From contig NC_044995.1 of the NCBI RefSeq assembly GCF_008728515.1, positions 7,699,104-7,763,103 of the forward strand: 64,000 nt of DNA, written 5' to 3'. Both the position numbers and the translations under genes were made by a program. The stretch comes from Papio anubis (taxonomy: Eukaryota; Chordata; Mammalia; Primates; Cercopithecidae). Positions 46,310 to 58,172 of the stretch are shown in pieces; within the stretch, counting starts at the first letter, position 1, and every line of letters begins with the position of its first letter. The notes below the pieces were generated by a model. The model was not told the origin of the DNA. It did no database searches and saw only the letters and a program-made list of their open reading frames with translations.

Positions 46310-47993
46310 ATTTAATGTTTAGAAACCACTCACTCCTTTCCTGTGACAAAACACACACACAGGGGAGACCTCACCCGGGAGAAAGATGGTCCTCTGCTGC
46401 CCACTGCACCAGAGGTCATGCAGAGATAAGAACGTCCCACAGGAAGACATACAAGGGTAATTTTGACCCGTTTTCAGATCTTGCTCCCCTCCTGGAAAAG
46501 TCCACACACACGCTGAAGCAGGGCACAGATCTTCAGGGCACAGATCTGGCCCTAACCAAACCCCATGCAGAGCACAGTCCCCTCACCTCCCTGTGGATCA
46601 CAGGCGGATCTCAGCTCTCAAGATGAAAGAAATTTCCTTGACGTTCAGTGCTGGACACAGATGAGAATCACCAGCGTCATTGTAAGAATTATTGAGTGTG
46701 GGTTTAATCCTATGATAACAGCAATCTCCGATAAAACAGCATAAAAGATGTATTTGCAAAATGCCTGAGAACCCTAATGTGAAGCTAGGGTTTTGCTCTA
46801 TTCAGACGGCACCAGCCCAGCACAGCCCCACCTTCTGGCTCCGCTCTCTGCTTCCATACTTGTTCCCACCAGGATCCAGTGAACAGCGAAGGAGCAAAAA
46901 GAATCACACAGAACAGGCAATGTGGACCAGAGGTGGGGGTGAAGGTGGAGCTACCATGTCAAATGGGGACTGTGGGCGATCACAAACGTTTCCATAGAGA
47001 AAGTAATGTCAGAACAAAGACTTAGGTATGAAACGCTGCTTGTTACTTGCAGCTGAGGGGCCAGAGAGTCCTAGGAAGAGGGACATCTCAGGTGAAGGCA
47101 CTGAGACAAAAGCAACCTCAGTCCCAGAAAAAGGAAAGAGGCCTGCGTGGCTGGAGCAGAGGGAGTGAGGAGGACACAGGCAGGAGATGAGGTCAGAGGG
47201 GTCCTGGGAGCACAGATCCCTAAGGATGAGGTTATGAAACATTTTTCTCTCATATCTCAAAAGAATTTTGGAAATGATGTATTTTCTCACTCCTTTCATG
47301 TATACACGCAACTTTCTCTTTACATTATAAATGACAACACTTACAAATAATGGAATTTATTTCCCATATTTAAAATACATGCTGTCAATTTCAGCTAAGC
47401 TCCCAGAAGTGCACTGTCATCCTCATCTGAGACGTGTGAGACTGCAAGGAATGTGTTTGGGGTTTAAGAAGTCACTTATGGACACCTGAAAGTGGAGATG
47501 ACTGTTTGATGTCCCAGTAGAGAGAAGAGGAGGCCACTGGACACAGAATTGTAGAGCTCAGGGGAGAGGCCTGCAGGGGACATGGAGCTGTGTAGGTGGG
47601 TTAAAGCTCTGAGATGATAAGGCTCAAGGTGATTTGAGTCTAATCCCCTGTTTTTCCCATTCTTGTGCTTTTGTTTTTTACATTTTTGGAGGACTGGAAT
47701 CCACTTAAAATTCAAATTACAACTAAGCACCTCCCTCTCCTACAGGAAAAGCCACACACTCCATTTTGCCCATCATTTCAGGGTCAGTGTCACTCTGACT
47801 GAGTTTTTCTGGTCTTCTCCCTCACCTGTATGTTACAGGCGGGCTCACCGAGGTTCACAGCGGGGGACGTTTCCCCAAGTCATCCTGAGAAGCTCTGAGT
47901 TTTGGAAGGAGGAGTCGCTGGTTTTCATGTGATGGCCAGGAAGGGTCCATAGGCTGCGTTGGTCATCCTCCTCTAGAAAATTCCAGGACTGGC
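46310..47993. other. Intergenic stretch without Alu
   Basis: 46310-46560 duplicates 29.20-29.43 kb; 47480-47990 duplicates 30.4-30.9 kb. The longest stretch without Alus in the right half. No conserved coding frame seen. Confidence 0.55.
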
Positions 47994-48290
47994 CACGTGT
48001 GGTGGCTCACTCCTGTAATCCTAGCACTTTGGAAGGCTGAAGCAAGTGGATCAGTTGAGCCCAGGAGTTTGAGACCAACCTGGCAACATGGTGAAACCCC
48101 ATCTGTAACATAAGTACAGAAAATTAGCCAGGCATGGTGGTGTGCATCTGTGGTCTCAGCTATTTGGGAGGCTGACCGGGGGGGATCACTTGGGCCTCAG
48201 AGGCAGAGATTGCAGTGAGGCAAGATTGTGCCACTGCACTCAAGCATGGGTGATAGAGTGATACTCTGTCTCAGAAAAAGGAAAAAAAAC
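47994..48290 (+). repeat. Alu, plus strand
   Basis: Old copy. Confidence 0.82.
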
Positions 48291-48715
48291 AATTCCAGGA
48301 CCATCATTTATATAAAAGAAATGTCCCTTTCAACATCCAAGATTCTGATGGCACGAATCGTAAACATGTAATTATTTTCCCAGAAAAATGACAGTAATAA
48401 CGTTCAAAATAAACACAATTGTGAACACATAGCTATAGGTTTTTAAAACACTGAAATTGAGGCAGCGGTAGAACTAAGCTGTGAGCAAATGTTTTCTTCA
48501 TGAACACATGGGCTCTGCTGAAACAAGGTTCCAGGTCAATCCAGCCCATCCTTCAACATCTGCAAAGAATATTATGGACTAGAGGAACTTGAGGGGAATG
48601 TTTACTTAGAAGCTCACAGTTCACCATTTTATCAGATGACATAAGGAAAGAAAATGGAGAGATAGGCTACTTGAACTAAATTTTTATGTTAGTGTAAAGA
48701 AAATAGGTCCTAGGG
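48291..48715. other. Spacer
   Basis: Diverged continuation of the 30.9-31.1 kb type segment (ccagaaaaatgacagtaata, gtgaacacatagctat). No gene. Confidence 0.5.
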
Positions 48716-49020
48716 CCAGGTGCAGTGGCTCATACCTGAAATCCCAGCACTTTGGGAGGCTGGGGCGGGCAGATCTCCTGAGGTCGGGAATTTGAGACCA
48801 GCCTGACCAACGTGGAGAAACCCCATCTCTACTAAAATTACAAAATTAGCTGGGCGTGGTGGTGGGCGCCTATAATCCCAACTACTCAGGAGGCTGAGGC
48901 AGGAGAATCGCTTGAACCCCAGAGGCGGAAGTTGCGGTGAGCCAAGGTCACACCATTGCACTCCAGCCTGGGCAACAAGAGTGAAACTCCATCAAAAAAA
49001 ATAAATAAATAAATAAAAGA
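48716..49020 (+). repeat. Alu, plus strand
   Basis: Tail of (AAAT)n. Confidence 0.85.
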
Positions 49021-49264
49021 GAAAGAAAGTAGGTCCTTGACATCTTCATCAAATACACATTGAAACAACCTAAAATCATTTATCAGGTACCAGAAAAAGT
49101 TTCCAATATATGATACAGACTAGAAAGCATGCAGTCTTCGATGTAAACTGAACACAATACATTTCATAGATAAACTATATTAAAATAGTTAAAAATATAT
49201 ACTTCTAATGAAATGTGGGGTCAAAGGAGAAAATTTTGAACACATAGTTAAAAAACAATGATGT

Positions 49265-49570
49265 GAGGCTGGGGTGCAGTGGCTCACAGCTGTAATCACA
49301 GCACTTTGGGAAGTCAAGGTCGGCAGATCACAAGCTCAGGAGTTCAAGACCAGCCTGGACAATATGGTGAAACCCTGTCTCTACTAAAAACATAAAAAAT
49401 AGCCGGGCGTGGTGGCGGGCACCTGTAGTCCCAGCTACTCGGGAGGCTAAGGCAGGAGAATCACTTGAACCCAAGAGGTGGAAGTTTCAGTGAGCCGAGA
49501 TCGTGCCATTGTACTCCAGCCTGGGCAACACAGTAAGACTCCATCTCAAAAAAAAAAAAAAAAAAAAAAC
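49265..49570 (+). repeat. Alu, plus strand
   Basis: 22-base A tail. Confidence 0.85.
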
Positions 49571-49617
49571 CGATATGAGCTCACAAAATTCTACCAAAGC
49601 TTATTTGAGAAGTAGCT

Positions 49618-50230
49618 ATTTATTTTATTTTTTTGAGATGGAGACTCGCCCTGTCACCCAGGCTGGAGTGCAGTGATGCAATCTCAATTCACTGCAACCT
49701 CTGCCTCCCAGGTTCAAGCGATTCTCCTTCCTCACCCTCCTGAGTAACTAGGATTACAGGCGCCAGCCACCACACCTGGCTATTTTTTTGTATTTTTAGT
49801 AGAGACGGGGTTTCACCATGTTGGCCAGGTTGGTCTCGAACTCCTGACTTTAAGTTATCCGCCTCCCTTAGCCTCCCAAAGTGCTGAGATTACAGGCGTG
49901 AGCTACCGTGCCTGGCCCAAGAAATACCCTATTTTATTTTATTTTTTGAGACAGAGTCTCACATTGTCACCCTGGCTGCTGTGCAGTGGCACAGATCTTG
50001 GCTTGCTGCAACTTCCGCCTCCCAGGTTCAGGCTATTCTCCTGCCTCAACATCCCGAGTAGGTGGGATTACAGGCGCCTGCCACCATGCCCGGATAATTT
50101 TTTGTATTTTTAGTAGAGACCAGGTTTCACTATGTTGGCCAGGTTGTTCTTGAACTCTTGACCTTGTAATCTGCCCGCCTTGGCCTCCCAAAGTGCTGGG
50201 ATTACAGGTGTGAGCCACTGCGCCTGGCCA
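49618..50230 (-). repeat. Two minus-strand Alus
   Basis: 49618-49918 and 49930-50230; with the preceding element they form an inverted Alu set. Confidence 0.85.
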
Positions 50231-50334
50231 AGAAATACTCTTTACTTCACTTTTTAAATGTTGAGAAAATATAATTGAAAACAAACAAACAAAATATTCC
50301 CCTAAATGAGATATCATCTCCACCACAATAACAA

Positions 50335-50822
50335 GACCTTGCCACATACATCACTTTCATATTGTTTCTCTTCTAAATGGATTATCTGATGTTTTCTTAA
50401 AAGTGAGCTACAATTAAAGGCTTTGCCACTTTCATTACACTGGAAAGACTTTTCTCTCATGTGTACCTCCTGTTTTTGTGTAATGATGAATTGAGGAAAT
50501 TATTTCCATAGTTATAAGAAATATGGGTTTGGGGCCTACAATAAATTATTTGGGATGTTGAAACTGAAGGACCATCATTAGTAGACTTCTCCACTTGATT
50601 ACCAATTTTCCCTTCGGTCTGAAATATGTGGAGTTCAGACCAATGTGAATAAAAGCTTGATCTCAGCTGGTCTTTAATAGGCTTGTTTCCAGCATGCCTT
50701 TGATCATATCAGTCTGTACTACCGGCCAACTTTTTTATTTTTGTCATGGGTGCTCCATGGGCATTTCTTTCATCTTCTTGCCACTGAAACTCAAAGTCAT
50801 GAATATCTTTCTCAATTTCCTG
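50335..50822 (-). pseudogene. Zinc-finger-exon relic of the third gene copy
   Basis: The sequence is paralogous to 17210-17690 of the intact gene: part of the first finger (GVCGK region), the degenerate finger and the acidic linker (FEFQWQ... equivalent). It carries indels and stops, for example the shortened gtgtaatgatgaattg region. The finger array is missing on the 3' side (Alu at 49.9-50.2 kb) and the 5' part of the exon is replaced by an LTR beginning near 50823. Confidence 0.85.
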
Positions 50823-51430
50823 TGTGAGGAAAGAAAGAGAGATCAGATTATTACTGTGTCTATGTAAAAAAGGAAGACATGAGAAACTTCATTTTGATCT
50901 GTACTAAGAAAAATTGTTTGTTTTGAGATGCCGTTAACCTGTAGCTTTAGCCCCAACCCTGTGCTCACAGAAACATGTACTGTATCGAATCAAAGTTTAA
51001 CGGATTTAGGGCTGTGCAGGATGCCCCTTGTTAACAACACGTTAGCAGGCAGTATGCTTGGTCATCGCCATTCTCCATTCTCTATTAACCAGGGGCACAA
51101 TGCACTGCAGAAAGCCACAGGGACCTTTGCCCAAGAAAGCCTGGGTATTGTCCAAGGTTTCCCCAATAAGACAGCCTGAGATATGGCCTCGTGGGAAAGG
51201 AAAGACCTTACCAGCCCCCAGCCTGACACCCATAAAGGGTCTGTGCTGAGGAGGATTAGTGAAAGAGGAAGGCCTCTTTGAGGTTGAGATAAGAGGAAGG
51301 CTTCTGTCTCCTGCTCGTCCCTGGGAATGGAATGTCTTGGTGTAAAGTCGACCATTCCCATTCTTTCTATTCTGAGACAGGAGAATATTCTGAGATAGGA
51401 GAAGGCCCTCCTCCTTCCCCCTTGCCTAGT
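50823..51430 (+). mobile_element. HML-like (HERV-K type, class II) LTR, 3'-truncated
   Basis: It starts TGTGAGGAAAG with gagatcagattattactgtg, then ttcattttgatctgtactaag and a later tctcctgctcgtccctggg segment, wording I associate with the LTR5/SINE-R related class II LTRs. It breaks the zinc-finger relic at its left end. No 3' end of this LTR is visible, because a different LTR begins near 51431. Confidence 0.65.
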
Positions 51431-51862
51431 TCTCAAGACAGGAGGAAAGGAAGAAAACAAAAAGTTAGAAAGAAACAGAAGTAAGATAAATAGCCAGACA
51501 ACCTTGGCACCACCATTCGGCCCTGGTGGTTAAAAAAAATAGTAATAATAATATCAACCCCTGACCTAAACTACTTACGTTATCTGTAAATTCTAGACAT
51601 TGTGTGAAGAAGCATTGCAAAACTTTCTGTTCTATTAGCTGATGCATGTAGCCCCCAGTCACATTCCCCATGCTTGCTCGATCTATCACGACCCTTTCAC
51701 GTAGACCCCTTAGAGTTGTAAGCCCTTAAAAGGGCCAGGAATTTCTTTTTCGGGGAGCTCGGTTCTTGAGACGCGAGTCCGCTGATGCTCCCGGCCGAAT
51801 AAAGCCACGTCTTTCTTTAACCCAGTGTCTGAGGGGTTTTGTCTTCTGCTCGTCCTGCTATA
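51431..51862 (+). repeat. LTR2-like 5' LTR
   Basis: Contains cccttaaaaggg (TATA-like region), a gaataaagcc polyadenylation signal (about 51798-51807) and the gtctgaggggttttgtc...gctcgtcctgcta end that also closes the LTR at 25638-26054. Confidence 0.72.
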
Positions 51863-51867
51863 TTTCT

Positions 51868-51885
51868 TGATTCCCTGACTGGGAA
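51868..51885 (+). other. Primer-binding site (tRNA-Glu type)
   Basis: TGATTCCCTGACTGGGAA differs at two positions from the complement of the tRNA-Glu 3' end, which is the defining primer of HERV-E. Confidence 0.75.
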
Positions 51886-52372
51886 GCAAGGTGATTAAAT
51901 GGATGGTTGAGGCAGCCCCTTCGGCGGCTTAGCCCTGCCCTGTGGAGCATCCCTCCAGAAGACTCTGGCCAGCTTGAGCGACGTGGATCCTGAGAGTGCT
52001 CCCGGGTAGGCATTTGCCCCAGTGGAACACCTCATCAGAGCAGTGCCTGGCAGGCCTCCATGGAGGATCAACGCAGTGGCTGAACACTGGGAAGGAACTG
52101 GCACTTGGAACCCAGTCATCTGAAACACAGTAAGACTGGTCTTGGGAACTTGCCCACTCCATTTGAGTGGAAGCGTGGCCTGATCACCCATGGCGTGCCT
52201 TCATTGGCACTTTGGTTTTGGTTTTAACTTGGCTTGAATTGCTTGATGAACAGGTGTGCCTTTAATGACACTTTGGCTTTGGTTTTGATTTTGATTTAGT
52301 GTGAATTAGACGAGTCAGCGACCTTTTACCCTTTCTTTCTTGTAGTGGGAGTGTTGTTTTGCTTGAGGATAA

Positions 52373-53946
52373 ATGGGTCAGGCACAAAGTAAGCCCACTC
52401 CGCTACGAACTATGTTGAAAAATTTCAAGAAAGGATTTAACAGAGACTATGGAGTTACTATGACACCAGAGAAACTTAGAACTTTGTGTGAGATAGATTG
52501 GCCAGCATTAGAAGTGGGTTGGCCATCAGAAGGAAGCCTGGACAGGTCTCTTGTTTCAAATGGCACAAGGTAACTGGAAAGCCAGGACACCCAGACCGGT
52601 TCCCGTACATAGACACTTGGTTACAGCTGGTACTAGACCCCCCACAGTGGCTAAGAAGGCTGGCAGCAGCAGTGCTAGTAGCAAAGGGACAGATAGCCAA
52701 GGAAAGATCCTGCTCCACCTGCCAAAGGAAAAAAACTCCTAAAGTTCTGTCCGACCCAACACCAGAAGACCCATTGCAGGAGATGGCACCAGTGATCCTG
52801 GTGGTGCCTTCCCCTTACCAGGGAGACAGGCTCCCCACTCTTTAGCCCACAGAACTTGCGCCTCCACAAGACACACACAACTCTAGGCCACCCAGAGTAG
52901 ACAAGAGAGGATGTGAAGCCTCAGGAGAAACCCCTCCCTTGGCAGCTTCTTTACGACCCAAAACTGGGATACAAATGCCCCTGAGAGAGCAGCGGTATAC
53001 TGGGATAGATGAGGATGGTCACATGGTGGAGAGGTGTGTTTTGTGTACCAGCCCTTTACCTCTGCCGACCTTCTCAACTGGAAAAACACTTCGTCCTATA
53101 CTGAAAAGCCACAAGTTCTACTTGTTCTTTTCCAAACTATCATCCTGACCTATAACCCCACTTAGGCTGATGCTACCTCACCAGGAAGAACATGCTCATG
53201 TCCCTCTCTAACACAGATGAAAGGTGGAGAGAGCTCCAAGCAGCGACTAAGTGGCTGAAGGAACAGGCACCGGCTGATTACCAAAACCCCCAAGAGTATG
53301 TAAGGACCCAGTTCCCAGGAACCGACCCCCGGAGGGACCCAAATGAAAGAGAGGACATGCAAAGGCTGAACCGACACAGGGCAGCTCTCCTGGAAGGATT
53401 AAAGAGGGAGCCCAGAAGGTCACAAATGTTAACAAGGTCTCTGAGGTCATCCAGGGAAAAAAGGAAACTCCAGCACAATTCTAGGAGAGGCTGTGTGAGG
53501 CCTATGGTATGTATACTCCCTTCCATCCCAATAGCCCTGAAAATCAGCACATGATTAACGTGACTTTAGTCAAAGCGCAGAAAACATTAGAAGAAAACTG
53601 TAGAAACAGGCCGGGTTTGCAGGGATGAATATGTCACAGTTATTAGAAATAGCTAACCAGAGGCCAGGCGCGGTGGCTCACGCCTATAATCCCAGCACTT
53701 TTGGAGGCCAAGGTGAGCGGATCACGAGGTCAGGAGATTGAGACCATCCTGGCTAACACAGTGAAACCCCGTCTCTACTAAAAATACAAAAAATTAGCCA
53801 GGAGTGGTGGTGGGCACCTGTAGTCCCAGCTACTCAGGAGGCTGAGGCAGGAGAATGGCATGAAGCCGGGAGGCGGAGCTTACAGTGAGCCGAGATCGTG
53901 CCACTGCACGCCAGCCTGGGTGACAGAGTAAGACTCCGCCTCAAAA

Positions 53947-53994
<48 letters not shown>

Positions 53995-54110
53995 CCAGGC
54001 GTTTGTAAACAGGGACGCAGTAAGCTGTAAGGAAAACCACAAAGAGAATGAACGCCAGGCCCGGCGAATCATTGACCTGTTAGCCGCAGCAATCCAAAGG
54101 GTCTACAGAT
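52373..54110 (+). pseudogene. gag: HERV-E-like gag remnant
   Basis: It begins with a Met-Gly start suited to myristoylation (52373). Matrix reads to about 52560, shifts frame after a small deletion, and runs on to a stop at 52843-52845. Capsid pieces follow at 52.95-53.15 and 53.19-53.55 kb in other frames. After the Alu insertion the frame of the C-terminal gag segment (basic, RRIIDLLAAAIQ-type) is still readable at 53.99-54.09 kb. Broken by several frameshifts and stops. Confidence 0.8.
53663..53992 (+). repeat. AluY with (GATA)n tail inside gag
   Basis: (GATA)11 or so at 53947-53992; target duplication taaccag on both sides. Confidence 0.86.
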
Positions 54111-54230
54111 ATGTTAGATATTATGTTCAACATAACACGTGATATTCATTATCTGGATGAGCTAAAATACAAGTGCTGTCTCAGAGATGACAAAGTTCGG
54201 CGGGTTTAAAGAAAGGAAAGTCAGGGCTGG
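54111..54230. repeat. Zinc-finger-gene intron remnant
   Basis: gtgatattcattatctggatgag...ctcagagatgacaa matches 25.0-25.07 kb. Confidence 0.65.
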
Positions 54231-54310
54231 ACGCAGTGGCTCGCGCCTGTAATCCCAGCACTTTGGGAGGCAGAAAAAGACAGGAAAAAAAAGGAAAAAG
54301 AAAAAGAAAG
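54231..54310 (+). repeat. Alu 5' fragment
   Basis: First ~45 bases of an Alu, then an A/G-rich run. Confidence 0.7.
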
Positions 54311-54649
54311 GAATGTCCAAATCGGAAAACTGTCATGATCACAGCAATAGCCATGACGAGCATTTGTGAATGCTTCCCATGTGCTATATACACTCTTCTA
54401 AGCGCTTCCCATGTCCTCAGCCGAAAACTAACAACTGTCCCATGAGACAAGATTTGTACTGGGAGAGAACTGCCTCACACACACTCTGGGAAAGTGGCCA
54501 CATATCAAATAGCTAAAAATGTCAACCTAAGCACCTGAATCCAGATGTCTGGGATTCAGCTTTGAATATAACCACCTAAATAACAGATACAGCTTCAAAA
54601 CTAAACTGACAGGGGTTTACCTAGTGGAAAGAACATGAGAGAATTCCAA

Positions 54650-55195
54650 GGGTAGAAGCAGAGTCTTGCTCTATCACCCAGGCTGGAGTGTGGTGATGCG
54701 ATCTCAGCTCACAGCAACCAGTGCCTCCTGGGTGCCAACGATTCTCTTGCCTCAGCTTCCCAGTAGTTGGGATAACAGGTGCCTGCCACCACAAGATAAT
54801 TCCTGTGGTTTTAGTAGACAGGAGGTTTCACCATGTTGACCAGGCTGATCTCGAACTTCTGACCTCAAGTAATCTGCCCGTTTCAGCCTCCCGAAGTGCT
54901 GGGTTTACAGGTGTGAGCCACCACGCCTGGCCCAATTCTTCTTACTTTTAAGTCACTATTGTGATAGCCAATGACAATGGAAAATACCTAACATCATTTC
55001 AATTATTATAAAAATAAAACATTTCTTTTTCTTTTTTTTTTTTTTTTTTTTTTTGGAGACAGAGTCTTGCTCTGTCACCCAGGCTGGAGTGCAGTGTTGT
55101 GATCTCGGCTCACTGCAACCTCCGCCTCCTGGGTTCAAGGAATTCTCCTGCCTCAGCCTCCTGAGTAGCTAGGATTGCAGGTGTGCGCCACTGAG
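54650..55195 (-). repeat. Two minus-strand Alus
   Basis: 54655-54935, and a truncated one at 55030-55193 that ends in the start-exon relic. Confidence 0.8.
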
Positions 55196-55290
55196 GCAGG
55201 ATGCTTCAGGCTCAGAGAAGATTGGCTACAATACTTGGCATTTCAGAAAGCAAAGAGACAGAATAATCCACTGAGGAATATCACTTACCT
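55190..55290 (-). pseudogene. Start-exon relic of a third zinc-finger gene copy
   Basis: The sequence gaggcaggatgcttcag... through ggaatatcacttacctgagg parallels 46.09-46.19 kb and 29.01-29.11 kb, including the donor (cttacctgagg). It is cut in the middle of the start exon by Alu sequence starting near 55295, so the ATG is gone. Confidence 0.65.
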
Positions 55291-55294
55291 GAGG

Positions 55295-55850
55295 AATCAA
55301 AACCATCCCGGCTAACACGGTGAAACCCTGTCTCTACTAAAAATACAAAAAATTAGCCAGACATGGTGGCAGGCACCTGTAGTCCCAGCTACTCGGGAGG
55401 CTGAGGCAGGAGAATGGCATGAACCCAGGAGGCGGAGTTGCAATGAGCCGAAATCAAGCCATTGCACTCCAACCTGGGTGACAGAGCGAGACTCTGTCCC
55501 CAAAAACAAAAAAAAATTTAAATAAATTTAAAAAGGAAAATAAATGTAAGGCTGGGTGCAGTTGCTCACGCCTGTAATCTTAACACTCTGGGAGGCCGAG
55601 GTGGGCAGATCACCTGAGGTCAGGAGTGTGAAAAGAGCCTGGCCAACATGGTAAAACCCCATCTCTACTAAAGATACAAAACTTAGCCAGGTGTGGTGGC
55701 GCTCACCTGTAGTCCCAGCTACTCAAGAGGCTGAGAGAGAAGAATCACTTGAACCTGCAAGGCAGAAATTGTGGTGAGCTGAGATTGTGCCACTGCACCC
55801 CAGCCTGAGTGACATACAGAGACTCTGTCTCAAATTAATTAATTAAAAAA
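55295..55850 (+). repeat. Two plus-strand Alus
   Basis: 55295-55515 (left end missing) and 55548-55850. Confidence 0.82.
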
Positions 55851-56089
55851 TGAAAATACAGAAAAATCTGGAGAGGTCTCAGGAATCTCCAGCCAACCTG
55901 ATTGGAAAGCGTTCTTCCTCACTGAAGTCAGACACCAAAAACCATGAAAGCTGGCTGATTTCTGAACTGCTGAAGTTCCAACAGACCTTAACCAGATATA
56001 CAAAGAGAAAACATGGATGATCCCAAGGAATTAAACACAAATTAACAAAACAGAGACTTAGAAATAATCAGACCAAAAATTCAAAATAA

Positions 56090-56235
56090 GCCTGGGCAAC
56101 ATGTTGAAAACCTGTTCCTACCAAAAATACAAAAATTAGCTGGACATGAGTGAGGTGCACACCTGTGAGGTCTGTACTACTTGGGAGGCTGAGCTGGGAG
56201 GAGTCACTTGAGCCTGAAATGCAGAGGCTGCAGGA
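56090..56235 (+). repeat. Alu fragment
   Basis: Old piece between aagcctgggcaaca and gcagaggctgca. Confidence 0.65.
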
Positions 56236-56443
56236 CACATGAGACATCTCCATGTTTCTCAGAGAGGGCTTTTACACAGCTGGGAGTAGGGATGGAATCT
56301 TCCCAGATCTAAGAAAGAGGAGTACCACATCCTAGAAGCCATCAGTTTCTCAATGGCGCCCCTACAGGAACCCTCAGATACATGGTAAATCAGCACACTC
56401 ACAGGCAGCAGCCAGCAGAGCCCACAGTAACAACCGAACAGCC

Positions 56444-56720
56444 TGGGAAGGACTGACGTGTCTTCATTCAGAGGAAATGCACGCCAAAAGATGAAAAACA
56501 GCAAAAGCTCTCTTTGTTTCCTACCTGGCCTACCAAAACATGGAAATTTTCTCAAAACATGGGATAAAAATACATATGTGCTCGAAACAACAGCGAACAA
56601 CTTCTGGAAGGTTAGCGTGTCTTCATTCAGAGAATGCGCCAAAAAAGATGAAAAACAGCAAGCTCTCTTGTTTCCTACCTTCAAAACATGGAAATTTTCA
56701 AAACTTGTAGGATAAAATAC
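56444..56720. repeat. Imperfect direct repeat, about 140-150 bp
   Basis: gtgtcttcattcagag...tttcctacc...aaaacatggaaattttc occurs twice; the second copy is shorter by several small deletions. Confidence 0.75.
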
Positions 56721-56741
56721 CGCAACAAAACATTTCTCATG

Positions 56742-57035
56742 CCGAGCTCAGTGGCTCACGCCTGTAATCCCAGCACTTTGGGGGGCTGAGGAGGGAGGAT
56801 CACTTGAAGCCAGGAGTTCCAGACCACCCTGGCCAACATGGGTGAAAACCCCCATCTCTCTACTAAAAATAAAAACTTAGCCAGGCTTGGTGAAGGCACA
56901 CCTGTAGAACTCTTCTCCAGCAGCTTCTTTCGGGGACTGGCTGAGGGCTGGGAATGTCGGCGGCTTGAACCTGGGGGCCAGAGTCTGCAGTGAGCTGAGA
57001 TTGCACCACTGCACTCCAGTCTGGGCGACAGGCGC
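56742..57035 (+). repeat. Alu, plus strand, altered
   Basis: A non-Alu run (about 56905-56965) replaces the usual cccagctactcgg part. Confidence 0.75.
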
Positions 57036-57264
57036 ATTCATCAACGATTTTTTTCTAAAATCTCAAAATGATGTCTGAATATATTTCTGCAGGACTTATG
57101 CTGACTTGCCACAGAACTCTCAGCAGTGATTCCCCATTGAGCCATGTAGGGCAGATTGGAAGGCTGGACAGGAAAGGGGCCTTTATAAATGCGCTTTCTT
57201 CAGACTTTTACTACATAACACATACATACATTGTGTGGTGTTTAAAATTCACAAAAAACAGGCG

Positions 57265-57965
57265 GTATGACGAAACCAGAAGCCTGTAATCCCAGCGCAC
57301 TGAGGCAGAGGCAGATTGAATCGAAGATCCAGGAGATCCCGGGGAGACCATCCTGGGCGAACAGGTGAAACCCCGTCTCTACTAAAAAATATCTAAAAAC
57401 CTTGAGGCGAGGTGGCTGAGCCTGTAGTCTGGCAGCTACTCGGGGGAGGCTGAGGCAGAGAATGGGGAACCCGGGGAGGCTGGCGGAGCTTGCAGTGAGA
57501 GCTGAGATCAGCCACTGCCTCCAGCCTGGGCATGCCAGAAGCGAGACTCCCGTCTCAAAAAATTTAAAAACAATTTAATAGTAGGAAGAAGAATATGGCT
57601 CCATCTTCTCTAACAATAAGTTCTGCTCTGATGTCAGAATAAAATTATAATCATTTTTACCTAAAATGCCTGTTTCATCAGAGTTCCTGCAAAAACAAAA
57701 CAACCTTTTTTTTTTTTTTTTTTTTGAGCGCAGTCTTGCTCATCACCCAGGCTGGAGTGCACTGGCCGTCGCGGCTCACTGCAGCTCCACCCCTCCCAGA
57801 TTCAAGCAATTCTCCTGCCTCAACTCAAATGGAATGGACTACAAGCTTGGCGTCTGTCTTGGCTATTCCCCATGTTTTTAGAGCAAAGGGATTTCCTCAT
57901 GTTCATCTCCTGACCTCGTGATCCTTGACCTGGGTACTCCCAAAGCTGGGATTACAGGCGTGTTT
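57265..57965. repeat. Two Alus with many indels
   Basis: 57265-57565 (+) and 57700-57962 (-). Substitutions are few but single-base insertions and deletions are frequent. Confidence 0.7.
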
Positions 57966-58172
57966 CCACAGCATCCAACTAAACTTTGTAACTTTAAACA
58001 TCAGCTAGCATAGGGTTTCTTTCTGTGTGTAAATAATCCAGGCAAACTACAAAATTAGCCGGGTAAATGTAATTTTGTTTACATGCCTGTAGACAAACTT
58101 GTCATAATTTAGGATCTAAGGTTATTATTTGACATTAGCTATCTAGGTAATTTCCAGTTTAAGAATTATAGG

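Larger units (their letters stand above)
51431..54110 (+). mobile_element. Truncated HERV-E-like provirus (5' LTR, leader, gag)
   Basis: An LTR2-like LTR (about 51431-51862) is followed by a glutamate-type primer site and a leader, then gag from the ATG at 52373. It stops inside the nucleocapsid end of gag near 54110, where zinc-finger-gene intron sequence (paralogous to about 24.99 kb) takes over. No pol, env or 3' LTR is present. An AluY with a GATA repeat is inserted at 53.66-53.99 kb. Confidence 0.82.

Noticed and set aside
51062..51460. 132-codon antisense frame
   Set aside because: It lies inside the HML-like LTR fragment and reads antisense to it.
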